Shown: positions 6,719 through 13,824 of the stretch, piece by piece
Layout: each line of letters starts with the position of its first letter
Position numbering within the stretch: position 1 is the first letter of the stretch
Made by a program: the position numbers and the translations under genes
DNA from: an uncultured Eubacteriales bacterium
GTDB lineage: Bacteria; Bacillota; Clostridia; Christensenellales; UBA1242
Length of the DNA stretch: 15,318 bases
NCBI GenBank assembly: GCA_900556185.1
Contig: USNN01000016.1
Location: forward strand, 1-15,318
Direction of reading: 5' to 3'
The notes under the pieces: model-generated
What the model was told of the DNA's origin: nothing
The model's input: the letters and a program-made list of their open reading frames with translations, nothing else
The model's database searches: none

Positions 6719-6743
6719 ACAATTTGCAGTCGGAATTGCAAAT
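6713..6743. repeat. Phased TTGCA repeats and inverted repeat upstream of the FakA-like gene
   Basis: TTGCA occurs at 6713, 6724 and 6736, steps of 11 and 12 bases. The first copy coincides with the -35 box of the minus-strand gene. The last two form an inverted repeat, ATTTGCA (6722-6728) and TGCAAAT (6737-6743), separated by 8 bases. This is the arrangement of an operator on one face of the helix, between divergent promoters. Confidence 0.35.
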
Positions 6744-6778
6744 CGGAAATTTTATCACTTAAAATACATTCAAAATAA

Positions 6779-6808
6779 TTGCCATTATGGGTTTTTGTGT
6801 GCTATAAT
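6779..6808 (+). promoter_or_regulatory. Extended -10 promoter of the three-helix membrane protein gene
   Basis: TTGCCA (6779-6784), an 18-base spacer and TATAAT (6803-6808) with the extension TGC just before it. The leader is about 20 bases and carries AAGGAGGG. Confidence 0.75.
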
Positions 6809-6835
6809 TATGTCGAAATTTAAGGAGGGATGATT

Positions 6836-7150
6836 ATGGCAGAAAAAAAGAGTTCATCAACAAAGTCTAGTTCATCTAAAAGCACAACCGTATGGGGTTT
6901 AAATAAAATTTCTATGTATGTGATTGTTGCGGTGGCTATTCTTTATTTGGTTTCTATGATACTTTCTTTGGCTGGGGTTAACCTAAAAGTTGTATCAGCA
7001 CTTCAAGGTGTGGCGACTGCAATTATGATTTGCATAACAGCTGTGCTTGCTTGGAGATATGTTGCTAAAAAGCCAACAGTTTGGAAAGTGTTATATTTTG
7101 TTTGCTTATTAGTTGTTATTGCTGGCGTTATTGTGCCACTAATAGTTTAA
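6836..7150 (+). CDS. Small three-helix membrane protein, 104 residues
   Basis: No family recognised. A Ser/Lys/Thr-rich cytoplasmic-type N-terminus (2-20) is followed by three hydrophobic segments at about 25-46, 52-73 and 83-104, the last reaching the C-terminus. There is no signal-peptide cleavage motif. Two in-frame ATGs exist. The one at 6830 abuts the Shine-Dalgarno AAGGAGGG (6822-6829) with no spacing, whereas the one at 6836 has the usual 6-7 base gap, so 6836 is chosen. It is a single-gene unit between its own extended -10 promoter and an intrinsic terminator, divergent from the FakA-like gene. Confidence 0.75.
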   Translation: MAEKKSSSTKSSSSKSTTVWGLNKISMYVIVAVAILYLVSMILSLAGVNLKVVSALQGVATAIMICITAVLAWRYVAKKPTVWKVLYFVCLLVVIAGVIVPLIV

Positions 7151-7160
7151 TAAAAAATTA

Positions 7161-7192
7161 GTCTTGTGTGATTTTCATGCAAGGCTTTTTTT
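7161..7192 (+). terminator. Intrinsic terminator after the three-helix membrane protein
   Basis: GTCTTGTGTGA (7161-7171) pairs with TCATGCAAGGC (7175-7185), 11 bp with three G-T wobbles and a TTT loop, followed by seven T residues. Confidence 0.8.
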
Positions 7193-7266
7193 AGTCTTGG
7201 TTGCTTTTAAAGTGGGTAAATTAAAGGGATATGTGGGGGTGTGGCGTTTTTGTAATTAATTTTTGT

Positions 7267-7296
7267 TTGCTTTTATTTGTTTTTTTATGATATACT
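7267..7296 (+). promoter_or_regulatory. Probable promoter of the topoisomerase A subunit gene
   Basis: TATACT (7291-7296) carries the extension TGA immediately upstream. A weak TTGCTT (7267-7272) lies 18 bases before it in a T-rich stretch. The leader to the GTG start is about 30 bases. Confidence 0.6.
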
Positions 7297-7333
7297 AAAC
7301 TAAGAATGAGTGTTATTAAGGAGAAAATTATAA

Positions 7334-10042
7334 GTGAGCGATAATACAAAAGACACAGAAAAAGAAAAGAAAAGCACATCTAGCAAGGTGTCTGACTCTA
7401 GAATAGATAAAATAAAGCAAGAGATGGGTGTGGAAGATAACACACCTGAAGAACCAAGCATAATAGATGGGCAAATGGGCTTAGATGAACTTTTGCAAAA
7501 AGAAGTAGATGAAGATGTTACAGAAAATACAACTCCTGAAGAAGTTGCTGAAATAAAAAAAGAAACCAAACAAAAACTACTTGTGCAAGCAGGGCTTGGC
7601 AAAAATGTAATTCAAAAATCAGTCGATGTGGTTATGCACGAAAGTATGATGCCATACTCAGAGCATGTTATTCTAGACCGAGCATTGCCACGGGTAGAAG
7701 ATGGCTTAAAGCCAGTTCAAAGAAGAATATTATATTCTATGATGGAACTTGGTGTAACCCCAGATAAACCATACAGAAAATCTGCAAGAATTGTTGGTGA
7801 TTGCTTAGGTAAATATCATCCACACGGCGATACATCGGTTTACGATGCTATGGTTAGAATGGCACAACCATTTAATATGGGTGAGTGCTTGGTGGATGGT
7901 CATGGTAACTTTGGCTCGGTGGATGGTGATGGTGCTGCTGCAATGAGATATACTGAAGCACGAATGGCACCGCTAGCCCTTGAAATGCTAAGAGATTTAG
8001 ATAAAGGCACTGTAGACTGGAACTACAACTTTGATGATACCCTAAAAGAACCTGCAACTTTGCCTAGTAGATATCCAAACCTACTAGTAAATGGTGCAAC
8101 TGGCATAGCGGTAGGGTTAGCCACTAATATACCTCCACACAACCTAGCTGAAGCAATTTCTGGCGTTGTTGCGTATATAGATAATCCTAAAATTACTCTA
8201 AAAGAGATGATGAAACATATAAAGGGGCCAGACTTTCCAACAGGTGGCTCTATTATCGCAGGAGAGGAACTTGTAAAGGCGTATGAAACAGGTAAGGGTA
8301 AAATTTTAATTAGAGCCAAGGTTCATATAGAAAAGGGTGATAACGACAAGAAAACTATTGTTATAACCGAACTTCCTTATCAAGTAAATAAGTCTGCTTT
8401 GCTTACAAAAATATTGGAACTTAGAGATGCAAAAAAGACTGAACTTGCGGGAATTGCTGAAATTTGCGATGAATCTGACCGTAATGGAATGAGAGCAGTA
8501 ATTAGAGTTAAAAAAGATTTTGAACCGGAACCAATTTTAAATTATTTGTTTAAATATACTAACTTGCAAGTGTCTTATGGTATTAACCTTGTTGCGGTTG
8601 CAGATAAAAAACCAAGACAATTGAGTTTGTTGCAAATTGTTTCGTATTATGTTAACTATCAACGCGAAATTATATACAAAAGAACCAAGTTTGACCTAGA
8701 TAACGCAAAAGAGCGTGAGCATATTTTGTTAGGGCTTGTTATTGCTGTTAAAAACATAGACGAAGTTGTTAAAATTATTAAAACTAGTGAAAATACACCA
8801 ACCGCTAAAAAACGATTGATGGATAGGTTTAAATTAAGCGACCGTCAAGCGCAAGCAATTCTAGACCTAAGACTTGCAAGACTAACTAGCCTAGAAGTGT
8901 ATAAACTGGAGCAAGAACTGGCTGAGGTTCAAACATTAATTAAAAAACTAACTGAAATTTTGGGAAGCACGAAGTTGCAGTTTGAGATAGTTAAAAATGA
9001 ACTAAATGACATAAAAAAACGCTTCAAAAAAGACCGACAATCAAACATCTTGTCTTCAATTGATGATTACGAATTAAAGGCTGTAGATGACAAAAAACCA
9101 ACTGAAAACATTGTCATTGGAATAACTAAGGCGGGCACAATTAAACAAATGCCAGCAAAACACTTTAGCAGTGCAACAAAAGAGTGGAATGATAGATGTG
9201 GTGATACAGACATATTCACAAAATTAATTAGCACCACTACTGATAAGCAAATTATATTCTTTACAAATCTTGGTAACGCATTTAAAATGTATGGCGAAGA
9301 TATTCCAGAAAGTAAGTGGAGAGAAAAAGGCCTAAGCTTGTCTGATATTAGTAAAGACGCAACTCCTGGCGAATATCCAGTAGCAGTGTTTGAAATGCCA
9401 GACCAATCAAAACCAGAACTAGGCGAAGAAATGTTATTGTTCTTAAGTTCTGATGGTATGATTAAAAAGACTGCATGGAAAGAATATTACTTATTAAAGA
9501 ATTATTATCAAGCAACAAAGTTTAAAGATGGGGATAACTTAATAGATGTTCAACCATTAACCAAAGTAGAACAAGATACAATGGTGTTTGTTACTAAAAA
9601 TGGGTTCGTTTTAAACGCGTTTATGGACGATATTCCTGTGCAAGGTAGAATTTCAGGCGGTGTTAAAGGAATAATGCTAGCAGAAGGCGATAAGCCAGTG
9701 CTTGTAAGCCAAGCAAGCATTAAAGACCGTATTGTGGTTATAACAGACAAGGGTTACGCTAAAAAGGTTAAACTTGTTGAAATTGAGCCAATGGCAAGAT
9801 ACCGAAAGGGTGTTAAGATTATTGAACTTAATAAGACTAATAATGGGGATAAACTTGTATATGCAAGCCTAGTTAAAGACCCATACGACCTAATTATTGA
9901 AGACCAAGACGGAAACAAGTCAGTTGTAAACACTGATAGTTTAGATAACCAGAACCGAACCAGCACAGGCAAGAGTTTGGGCAAGTCTAGAACAGGTGTT
10001 AATGTTAAGTGCGTAAATAGATATAAAAACGCAGTGGAATAA
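7334..10042 (+). CDS. gyrA/parC: Type IIA DNA topoisomerase subunit A (DNA gyrase / topoisomerase IV)
   Basis: This 902-residue protein is the DNA-cleaving subunit of a type IIA topoisomerase, which passes one duplex through another and works as a heterotetramer with a GyrB/ParE ATPase. The N-terminal core runs from about residue 95. The quinolone-determining segment is KYHPHGDTSVYDAM (160-173) and the catalytic tyrosine is Y206 in AAAMRYTEARM. The coiled-coil gate follows around 440-560 and a six-blade-type C-terminal DNA-wrapping domain from about 590. I see no canonical GyrA box (QRRGGRG type) in the first blade, which favours a topoisomerase IV-like (ParC) enzyme, but the core resembles both paralogues of Clostridia, so the name is left open. 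An acidic extension of about 85 residues precedes the core. The GTG start has AAGGAG at 7318-7323. No B subunit is adjacent. The position equal to E. coli GyrA Ser83 is Thr167. Confidence 0.93.
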   Translation: MSDNTKDTEKEKKSTSSKVSDSRIDKIKQEMGVEDNTPEEPSIIDGQMGLDELLQKEVDEDVTENTTPEEVAEIKKETKQKLLVQAGLGKNVIQKSVDVVMHESMMPYSEHVILDRALPRVEDGLKPVQRRILYSMMELGVTPDKPYRKSARIVGDCLGKYHPHGDTSVYDAMVRMAQPFNMGECLVDGHGNFGSVDGDGAAAMRYTEARMAPLALEMLRDLDKGTVDWNYNFDDTLKEPATLPSRYPNLLVNGATGIAVGLATNIPPHNLAEAISGVVAYIDNPKITLKEMMKHIKGPDFPTGGSIIAGEELVKAYETGKGKILIRAKVHIEKGDNDKKTIVITELPYQVNKSALLTKILELRDAKKTELAGIAEICDESDRNGMRAVIRVKKDFEPEPILNYLFKYTNLQVSYGINLVAVADKKPRQLSLLQIVSYYVNYQREIIYKRTKFDLDNAKEREHILLGLVIAVKNIDEVVKIIKTSENTPTAKKRLMDRFKLSDRQAQAILDLRLARLTSLEVYKLEQELAEVQTLIKKLTEILGSTKLQFEIVKNELNDIKKRFKKDRQSNILSSIDDYELKAVDDKKPTENIVIGITKAGTIKQMPAKHFSSATKEWNDRCGDTDIFTKLISTTTDKQIIFFTNLGNAFKMYGEDIPESKWREKGLSLSDISKDATPGEYPVAVFEMPDQSKPELGEEMLLFLSSDGMIKKTAWKEYYLLKNYYQATKFKDGDNLIDVQPLTKVEQDTMVFVTKNGFVLNAFMDDIPVQGRISGGVKGIMLAEGDKPVLVSQASIKDRIVVITDKGYAKKVKLVEIEPMARYRKGVKIIELNKTNNGDKLVYASLVKDPYDLIIEDQDGNKSVVNTDSLDNQNRTSTGKSLGKSRTGVNVKCVNRYKNAVE

Positions 10043-10055
10043 CATTTTAACATGG

Positions 10056-10074
10056 TGCTATGTGTGGCATAGCA
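10056..10074. repeat. Perfect 7-bp hairpin after the topoisomerase gene
   Basis: TGCTATG (10056-10062) pairs with CATAGCA (10068-10074) around a 5-base loop. It has no T run, so it is not a standard terminator. It may stabilise the 3' end of the mRNA. Confidence 0.4.
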
Positions 10075-10120
10075 AGGTGAAAGTGTTTATTATAAAGCGA
10101 TTAAGCAAATTACAAAAAAT

Positions 10121-10155
10121 AAAAGAGTCTAAACTGGAAATGTTTAGGCTCTTTT
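10121..10155. terminator. Bidirectional terminator between the topoisomerase and glpK genes
   Basis: AAAAGAGTCTAAAC (10121-10134) pairs with GTTTAGGCTCTTTT (10142-10155) with one G-T wobble around a 7-base loop. A run of A on the left and T on the right allows use from both directions by the convergent genes. Confidence 0.88.
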
Positions 10156-10168
10156 AAGTAGTAAAATT

Positions 10169-11647
10169 TTAGTTGTTAGATAGTGTGCTCATAACAAACT
10201 TATCCCATTCGGCAAGTCGTTTAGAGGCTTTAAGTTTGGTCGCTTTTGGAGAGAAGGTGGTGGCAGGAATTGCCATTCTAGAAATTTCATTTAATTTGTG
10301 ATAAGTGCCTGCTTGTAGACCTGCTAAGAATATTGCCCCAAGAGAAGTGCTTTCACTTTCCGCCATACGCACAACATTACATCCAAGAATTGCAGATTGA
10401 AACTCTAACAGATAATTGCATTTACTAACGCCACCATCTGCAGAAAGTTGCTTGATTTTTATTCCAAGGCTAGATAAATACCTAGATATATCGGCGACAA
10501 TTAGTGCAAAACTCTCAATTGCACTTTTAACAATATCTGCTTTTTCGGTGCCAAGTGTTAAGCCATATATTCCAGCTTTAACTGAGCCAGACCAATAAGG
10601 GGCTCCAAGCCCTGAAAATGCTGGAAGAAAATATACTTGGTCGGATCCTGCTTGCTTGCAGATATTATCTAGATTTGCGTAACTATCAAATAGGTTTAGG
10701 GTGTTTTTTAAATATTCCAATGTGCTACCAACATTAAATATGCTACCCTCAATTGCATAGGTCGTTGTGCCAGAAATGGAGTATGCAACCGTATTTAATG
10801 TTAAGTTATTGTTTTTAAGTAGGTTTAAGCCAGAGTTAACAAGCAAAAATCCGCCAGTGCCGTAGGTTATTTTTGCCTTGCCAGTTTCTATGCAACCTTG
10901 ACCAATTAAACTAGATTGCTGGTCGCCAATAACAGATAAAATTGGAATATCGCCAATTATGGTTTTTGCAAGCCCATAATTATCGGCACTATTTTTAATT
11001 TCTGGCAAGAATGACTTATTTATATCGAATAGTTTTAACAAGTCTTCATCATAGTTAAATGGGGAAGAAATGTCTACAAGCATTGTTCTAGATGCGTTTG
11101 TTGTGTCGGTAGCAAATGTTTTTCCGCCAGTTAGTTTATACACTAAAAAACTATCCATGGTGCCAAGTGCTAAAGCCCCGTCTTTTGCTGACTTTTTAAC
11201 GTCTTTATCGTTAGATAAAAGCCATCGCATTTTGGTTGCACTAAAATAACTATCCACAACTAGCCCAGTCTTTTGCTTTATAAGTTCCTTGGTTTTTGCT
11301 GGCAACCCACTGCAATAACTTTCGGTTCGCTTGCACTGCCAAACTATGGCTTTGGTTACCGCTAGTCCGCTTGCTTTATTCCATGCAACGGTGGTTTCTC
11401 GTTGGTTGGTTATGCCAATACCAATTACATCATCTTGGGTTAGTTTGTGCTTTTTTATTATGGTTTCTAGTGAAGATTTAACATTGTTCCAAATTTCGTT
11501 CGCGTCTTGTTCCACCCACGATTCTTTTGGGTAATATTGAGTTATTTTTAGGCTGTGAGAGTCTATAATTTTGTTGATAGAAGTATCAAAAAGTGCAACT
11601 CTTTCGCTTGTAGTTCCTTCGTCTATGGCTAATATGTATCTTTTCAT
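10169..11647 (-). CDS. glpK: Glycerol kinase
   Basis: The enzyme transfers phosphate from ATP to glycerol, giving glycerol 3-phosphate in the cytoplasm for lipid synthesis or glycolysis. The 492 residues match the usual length of this FGGY-family sugar kinase. Visible landmarks are the first phosphate-binding loop DEGTTSER (9-16; Gln is more common at position 10), the glycerol-contacting R83-E84 in TNQRETT, Y134, and D242-Q243 in GDQQSS. The second-domain motifs TYGTGGF (261-267), YAIEGSIFNVG and SADGGVSKCN are also present. The activation-loop His that HPr phosphorylates in many Bacillota enzymes is not visible; the segment before GDQQ reads LAKTIIGDIP. No glpF or glpD is adjacent. The start follows TGGAGGAC with good spacing. 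Another FGGY kinase is possible but less likely. Confidence 0.87.
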   Translation of the reverse strand: MKRYILAIDEGTTSERVALFDTSINKIIDSHSLKITQYYPKESWVEQDANEIWNNVKSSLETIIKKHKLTQDDVIGIGITNQRETTVAWNKASGLAVTKAIVWQCKRTESYCSGLPAKTKELIKQKTGLVVDSYFSATKMRWLLSNDKDVKKSAKDGALALGTMDSFLVYKLTGGKTFATDTTNASRTMLVDISSPFNYDEDLLKLFDINKSFLPEIKNSADNYGLAKTIIGDIPILSVIGDQQSSLIGQGCIETGKAKITYGTGGFLLVNSGLNLLKNNNLTLNTVAYSISGTTTYAIEGSIFNVGSTLEYLKNTLNLFDSYANLDNICKQAGSDQVYFLPAFSGLGAPYWSGSVKAGIYGLTLGTEKADIVKSAIESFALIVADISRYLSSLGIKIKQLSADGGVSKCNYLLEFQSAILGCNVVRMAESESTSLGAIFLAGLQAGTYHKLNEISRMAIPATTFSPKATKLKASKRLAEWDKFVMSTLSNN

Positions 11648-11660
11648 TTAGTCCTCCATT

Positions 11661-11690
11661 AGTATAATTTTACCAATTATTAAACTTAAA
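11661..11690 (-). promoter_or_regulatory. Possible promoter of glpK
   Basis: On the minus strand TATACT (11661-11666) lies 18 bases from a poor -35 match, TTTAAG (11685-11690). The leader would be very short but includes the GGAGGAC site. No operator or CRE-like site was recognised. Confidence 0.45.
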
Positions 11691-11724
11691 AGCAAACAAA
11701 TTACGCAAAAAAACGAAACCCGTA

Positions 11725-11753
11725 TTGACAAAACACTGGTTGTATGGCATAAT
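11725..11753 (+). promoter_or_regulatory. Sigma-A promoter, TTGACA-N17-CATAAT
   Basis: TTGACA (11725-11730) and CATAAT (11748-11753) with an ideal 17-base spacer start the transcript of the 53- and 200-residue genes, divergent from glpK. This also excludes a TTG start codon at 11725 for the downstream frame. Confidence 0.75.
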
Positions 11754-11793
11754 ACCTCTACAATTAGTTTGGGTTAGGAAATCGGGGGAAAAT

Positions 11794-11955
11794 ATGGACG
11801 AAAGCAAGCAAAACTCTAAAAAGAAAGTTGTGGCTAATGTTAGTTTGCCAAAAAACAACTATAATCGTTTTTTGAAGACAGAAGAAGAATTGGCAAGAAT
11901 TAAGGCAAAAAAGCAAAAGCAGAAAGAAATTTCTAATGCAGACGAAAGGGAATAA
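11794..11955 (+). CDS. Unrecognised 53-residue charged protein
   Basis: The short protein is dominated by Lys, Glu, Asn and Gln, with a likely helix over residues 28-46 (EEELARIKAKKQKQKE). It has no membrane segment and no cysteine. I assign no family. The ATG at 11794 has GGGGG (11784-11788) five bases upstream and lies 41 bases past the -10 box. An in-frame TTG further upstream is the -35 box and cannot be the start. It is followed after 21 bases by the coiled-coil gene, and the two look like one operon. The composition suggests a nucleic-acid- or ribosome-associated accessory protein, but that is only a guess. Confidence 0.65.
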   Translation: MDESKQNSKKKVVANVSLPKNNYNRFLKTEEELARIKAKKQKQKEISNADERE

Positions 11956-11976
11956 TAATTTTTCGGGGGAAAGAAA

Positions 11977-12579
11977 ATGAAAGTAACAGTTGATAAAATC
12001 AACGCAAAAAACAAAGAACTAGCAAGAAAGTATAATGAGTTTGGCGAAAAGGTGAAAAATGTTCAAAACGAAAGAGATGGCTTTATTGCAGATGCTGAAA
12101 AGTTTGAACTAGCAAGCAAACAATTTGCTTTAAAGAAAGACCAAATCTTAAAGAAAAAAGACACTATAGCAAAGTACATTAATCGTCAATATTTGTTAAG
12201 ACAAGAAAACTCTAAAAAGGTGGCAAAACTTGAAAACATTGGTGCAAAGGCAATAGAAAGAGAAGCGTGCGAAGAACAACTTAAAGTGTTAAGAGAAAAC
12301 ATTAATAAGTGCAATAAGCAGGCTGGTATGTTAAGAGAACTAGCAAAAACTCCAACCTATAGAAGATACCAAGTATTTTTCTCTGAAATGTATACCGCTT
12401 TAAGTCCAATTATCAGTGGTGTAAACAAAGAAGATTTTAACACTTTTGTAAAATACATTCACATGTCTAAAAAGTTAGAAAAAGAAGGACTAAAGGATAC
12501 TGTTATGAATGTTTCAGAAGCAATTCTTACCATTGAACTAGTTGAAAGAGAACAAGAACAATCAAGCGAAAACGAATAG
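11977..12579 (+). CDS. Unrecognised 200-residue coiled-coil protein
   Basis: Residues 1-122 are a long, highly charged helical stretch with heptad-like spacing of hydrophobic residues, which should form a coiled coil. A more compact part (about 125-190) contains TPTYRRYQVFFSEMYTALSP and ends in an acidic, Gln/Ser-rich tail. There is no signal peptide or membrane segment, and three cysteines lie within or next to the coiled coil. No family is recognised. The start is supported by GGGGG (11965-11969) seven bases upstream. It forms an operon with the 53-residue gene and sits directly before the rpmG promoter, so it neighbours the ribosomal block without clearly belonging to it. Confidence 0.75.
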   Translation: MKVTVDKINAKNKELARKYNEFGEKVKNVQNERDGFIADAEKFELASKQFALKKDQILKKKDTIAKYINRQYLLRQENSKKVAKLENIGAKAIEREACEEQLKVLRENINKCNKQAGMLRELAKTPTYRRYQVFFSEMYTALSPIISGVNKEDFNTFVKYIHMSKKLEKEGLKDTVMNVSEAILTIELVEREQEQSSENE

Positions 12580-12582
12580 TAA

Positions 12583-12620
12583 GATTGGCTTTCGTTTGTG
12601 CAAAATGCACAAATACAATC
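12583..12620. repeat. Long interrupted stem-loop between the coiled-coil gene and rpmG
   Basis: A perfect 8-bp stem, TTTGTGCA (12595-12602) with TGCACAAA (12606-12613) around an AAA loop, is enclosed by GATTG (12583-12587) and CAATC (12616-12620). There is no T run on either side. It could be an unconventional terminator, an RNA-processing site or a DNA-binding palindrome. Confidence 0.4.
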
Positions 12621-12659
12621 AATTGCAATTAAAATAAATATTAAAGAAAAATTAAACCC

Positions 12660-12688
12660 TTGACAAATTTGGTGGCTTGTGCTAAAGT
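12660..12688 (+). promoter_or_regulatory. Promoter of the rpmG-secE-nusG-rplK-rplA block
   Basis: TTGACA (12660-12665), an exact 17-base spacer and TAAAGT (12683-12688) with an upstream TGC extension. TGTGC (12678-12682) and GCACA (12693-12697) flank the -10 box as an inverted repeat. The leader is about 49 bases. Confidence 0.8.
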
Positions 12689-12694
12689 GTAAGC

Positions 12695-12720
12695 ACACTC
12701 ACTGAAAGACTCGGGGGTGT
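12695..12720 (+). promoter_or_regulatory. Hairpin at the 5' end of the rpmG leader
   Basis: ACACTC (12695-12700) can pair with GGGTGT (12715-12720), followed by TTAATTTTTT. The stem sits at the predicted transcript start and just before the rpmG ribosome site. It could protect the 5' end or act as a weak attenuator. Confidence 0.35.
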
Positions 12721-12743
12721 TAATTTTTTGTGGAGAAAAAATC

Positions 12744-12893
12744 ATGAGAAACAAAATTACCTTAGAATGCACAGAATGCAAAGAAAGAAATTACGATAAC
12801 TACAAAAACAAGAAGAACGACCCAGACAGACTTGAAATGAAAAAGTATTGTCCTACTTGCAAAAAGCACACTGTTCACAAAGAAACAAAGTAG
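12744..12893 (+). CDS. rpmG: 50S ribosomal protein L33
   Basis: This 49-residue basic protein of the large ribosomal subunit has the L33 pattern: an N-terminal RNKITLECTECK, a central basic YDNYKNKKNDPDRLEMKKYC and a C-terminal KKHTVHKETK. Two Cys pairs, C9-x2-C12 and C36-x2-C39, make it the zinc-binding form. GGAG at 12732-12735, eight bases upstream, fixes the ATG. In most Bacillota the gene sits in front of secE, as here, and it is the first gene of this transcription unit. A second, Cys-free L33 for zinc limitation, known in some relatives, is not in the window. Confidence 0.95.
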   Translation: MRNKITLECTECKERNYDNYKNKKNDPDRLEMKKYCPTCKKHTVHKETK

Positions 12894-12922
12894 TAATTAA
12901 CCAAAAAGGGGAATAATTTAAA

Positions 12923-13237
12923 GTGGCAAAAAACACAGAAACACTTAATGATTCACAAGTTGAAGAAACTGCTGTTAGCGAAGTAAAAGCAACAGAAAAA
13001 GGTACTAAGGTTAATAAAAAAGACAAGAAAGTTAAAAAGCAAAAGGGTAATGACCAACCTAAAAAAAGCCGAATAAAAGAAACTTTTGGTGAACTAAAAA
13101 AGGTTACATGGCCATCATTTGGCAAGGCAATGAAGCAAACTGGAATGGTTTTACTTATTGTTGCTATTTTTGGTGTGCTTGTTTTTGGTATTGATACATT
13201 AGTTAGTTTTATCATTAGTAAATTAAGTTCGTTCTAA
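12923..13237 (+). CDS. secE: Preprotein translocase subunit SecE
   Basis: SecE clamps SecY in the SecYEG protein-export channel of the cytoplasmic membrane. The 104 residues carry the conserved amphipathic segment ELKKVTWPSF (57-66) and a single membrane helix at about 73-97, the compact form usual outside the enterobacteria. Residues 1-50 are an unusually long Lys/Glu-rich tail of low complexity, in the cytoplasm. The start is GTG, with GGGG (12908-12911) eleven bases upstream, a wide spacing that may lower expression. It stands 29 bases after rpmG and 23 before nusG in the normal order. Confidence 0.93.
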   Translation: MAKNTETLNDSQVEETAVSEVKATEKGTKVNKKDKKVKKQKGNDQPKKSRIKETFGELKKVTWPSFGKAMKQTGMVLLIVAIFGVLVFGIDTLVSFIISKLSSF

Positions 13238-13260
13238 AAATTTTTTTATTAGGAATGAGT

Positions 13261-13791
13261 ATGGAAAATAATGAAATTGTAGAACCAAAGTGGTATGTTG
13301 TGCATACTTTCTCTGGTTATGAAAATTTGGTTTTAATTAACCTTAAAAAGACTATTGAAAACAACAATCTTCAAGACATAATTTTGGATGTTAAAATTCC
13401 TATGGAAGATGTTATTGAAGAAAAAAATGGCAAGAAAAAAGTTGTTCAACGAAAGATGTTTCCTTGCTATGTCCTTGTTAAAATGCGTTATACAGACAAC
13501 TTGTGGCATACAATTGTTAACACTCGTGGAGTAACTGGTTTCTGTGGCCCAGCAGGGCGACCTCTTGCACTAACCGAAGACGAAATTAAAAGAATGAGAC
13601 TAGAAAAAATTAATGTTGATATTAAAGTTAATATTGGCGATAAAATTAAGATTATTTCTGGTCCACTTGCAGATTTTGTTGGCGATGTTATAGAAGTTGA
13701 TGCAGAAAACCAAAAATGCAAAGTTAATGTTAGTATGTTTGGCAGACTTACTCCTGTTGAAGTAGACTTTGACCAAATTGAATTAATGTAG
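13261..13791 (+). CDS. nusG: Transcription termination/antitermination factor NusG
   Basis: NusG binds the RNA polymerase clamp and modulates pausing, termination and coupling to ribosomes. The N-terminal NGN domain begins with KWYVVHTFSGYE and includes the RKMFPCYVLVKM strand and the TRGVTGFCGP region. The C-terminal KOW domain holds the signature GDKIKIISGPLADFVGDV and ends with the usual beta-barrel strands. At 176 residues it is a normal two-domain NusG without inserts. Of two in-frame ATGs, 13255 directly abuts AGGA, while 13261 has the proper six-base spacing, so 13261 is preferred. It follows secE closely. The 112-base gap to rplK carries a structured leader. Confidence 0.95.
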   Translation: MENNEIVEPKWYVVHTFSGYENLVLINLKKTIENNNLQDIILDVKIPMEDVIEEKNGKKKVVQRKMFPCYVLVKMRYTDNLWHTIVNTRGVTGFCGPAGRPLALTEDEIKRMRLEKINVDIKVNIGDKIKIISGPLADFVGDVIEVDAENQKCKVNVSMFGRLTPVEVDFDQIELM

Positions 13792-13798
13792 GTTTTAC

Positions 13799-13812
13799 CT
13801 AGCAATTGCTAG
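13799..13812. repeat. 14-bp perfect palindrome after nusG
   Basis: CTAGCAATTGCTAG reads identically on both strands. It lies eight bases after the nusG stop and ahead of the rplK leader. It may be a protein-binding site or a small RNA hairpin. Confidence 0.4.
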
Positions 13813-13824
13813 TCAAAACATATA

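Noticed and set aside
6642..6833. 63-residue plus-strand frame across the divergent promoter region
   Set aside because: It overlaps the start and promoter of the FakA-like gene and the promoter of the next gene, has no ribosome site, and its product looks random.
7300..7602. 100-residue minus-strand frame over the start of the topoisomerase gene
   Set aside because: It is antisense to the acidic extension, with skewed Ser/Phe composition and no ribosome site.
10043..10120. The hairpin at 10056-10074 as the topoisomerase terminator
   Set aside because: It has no T run, and a much stronger terminator lies at 10121-10155.
11725..11793. TTG start extending the 53-residue protein by 23 residues
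   Set aside because: The TTG is the first base triplet of a TTGACA -35 box with a matching -10 box, and no ribosome site precedes it. ATG 11794 has GGGGG at good spacing.
12894..12922. tRNA-Trp gene between rpmG and secE
   Set aside because: Such a tRNA occurs in some Bacillota, but only 29 bases separate the genes here.
12853..13215. 120-residue minus-strand frame across rpmG and secE
   Set aside because: It is an antisense shadow of two well-identified genes.
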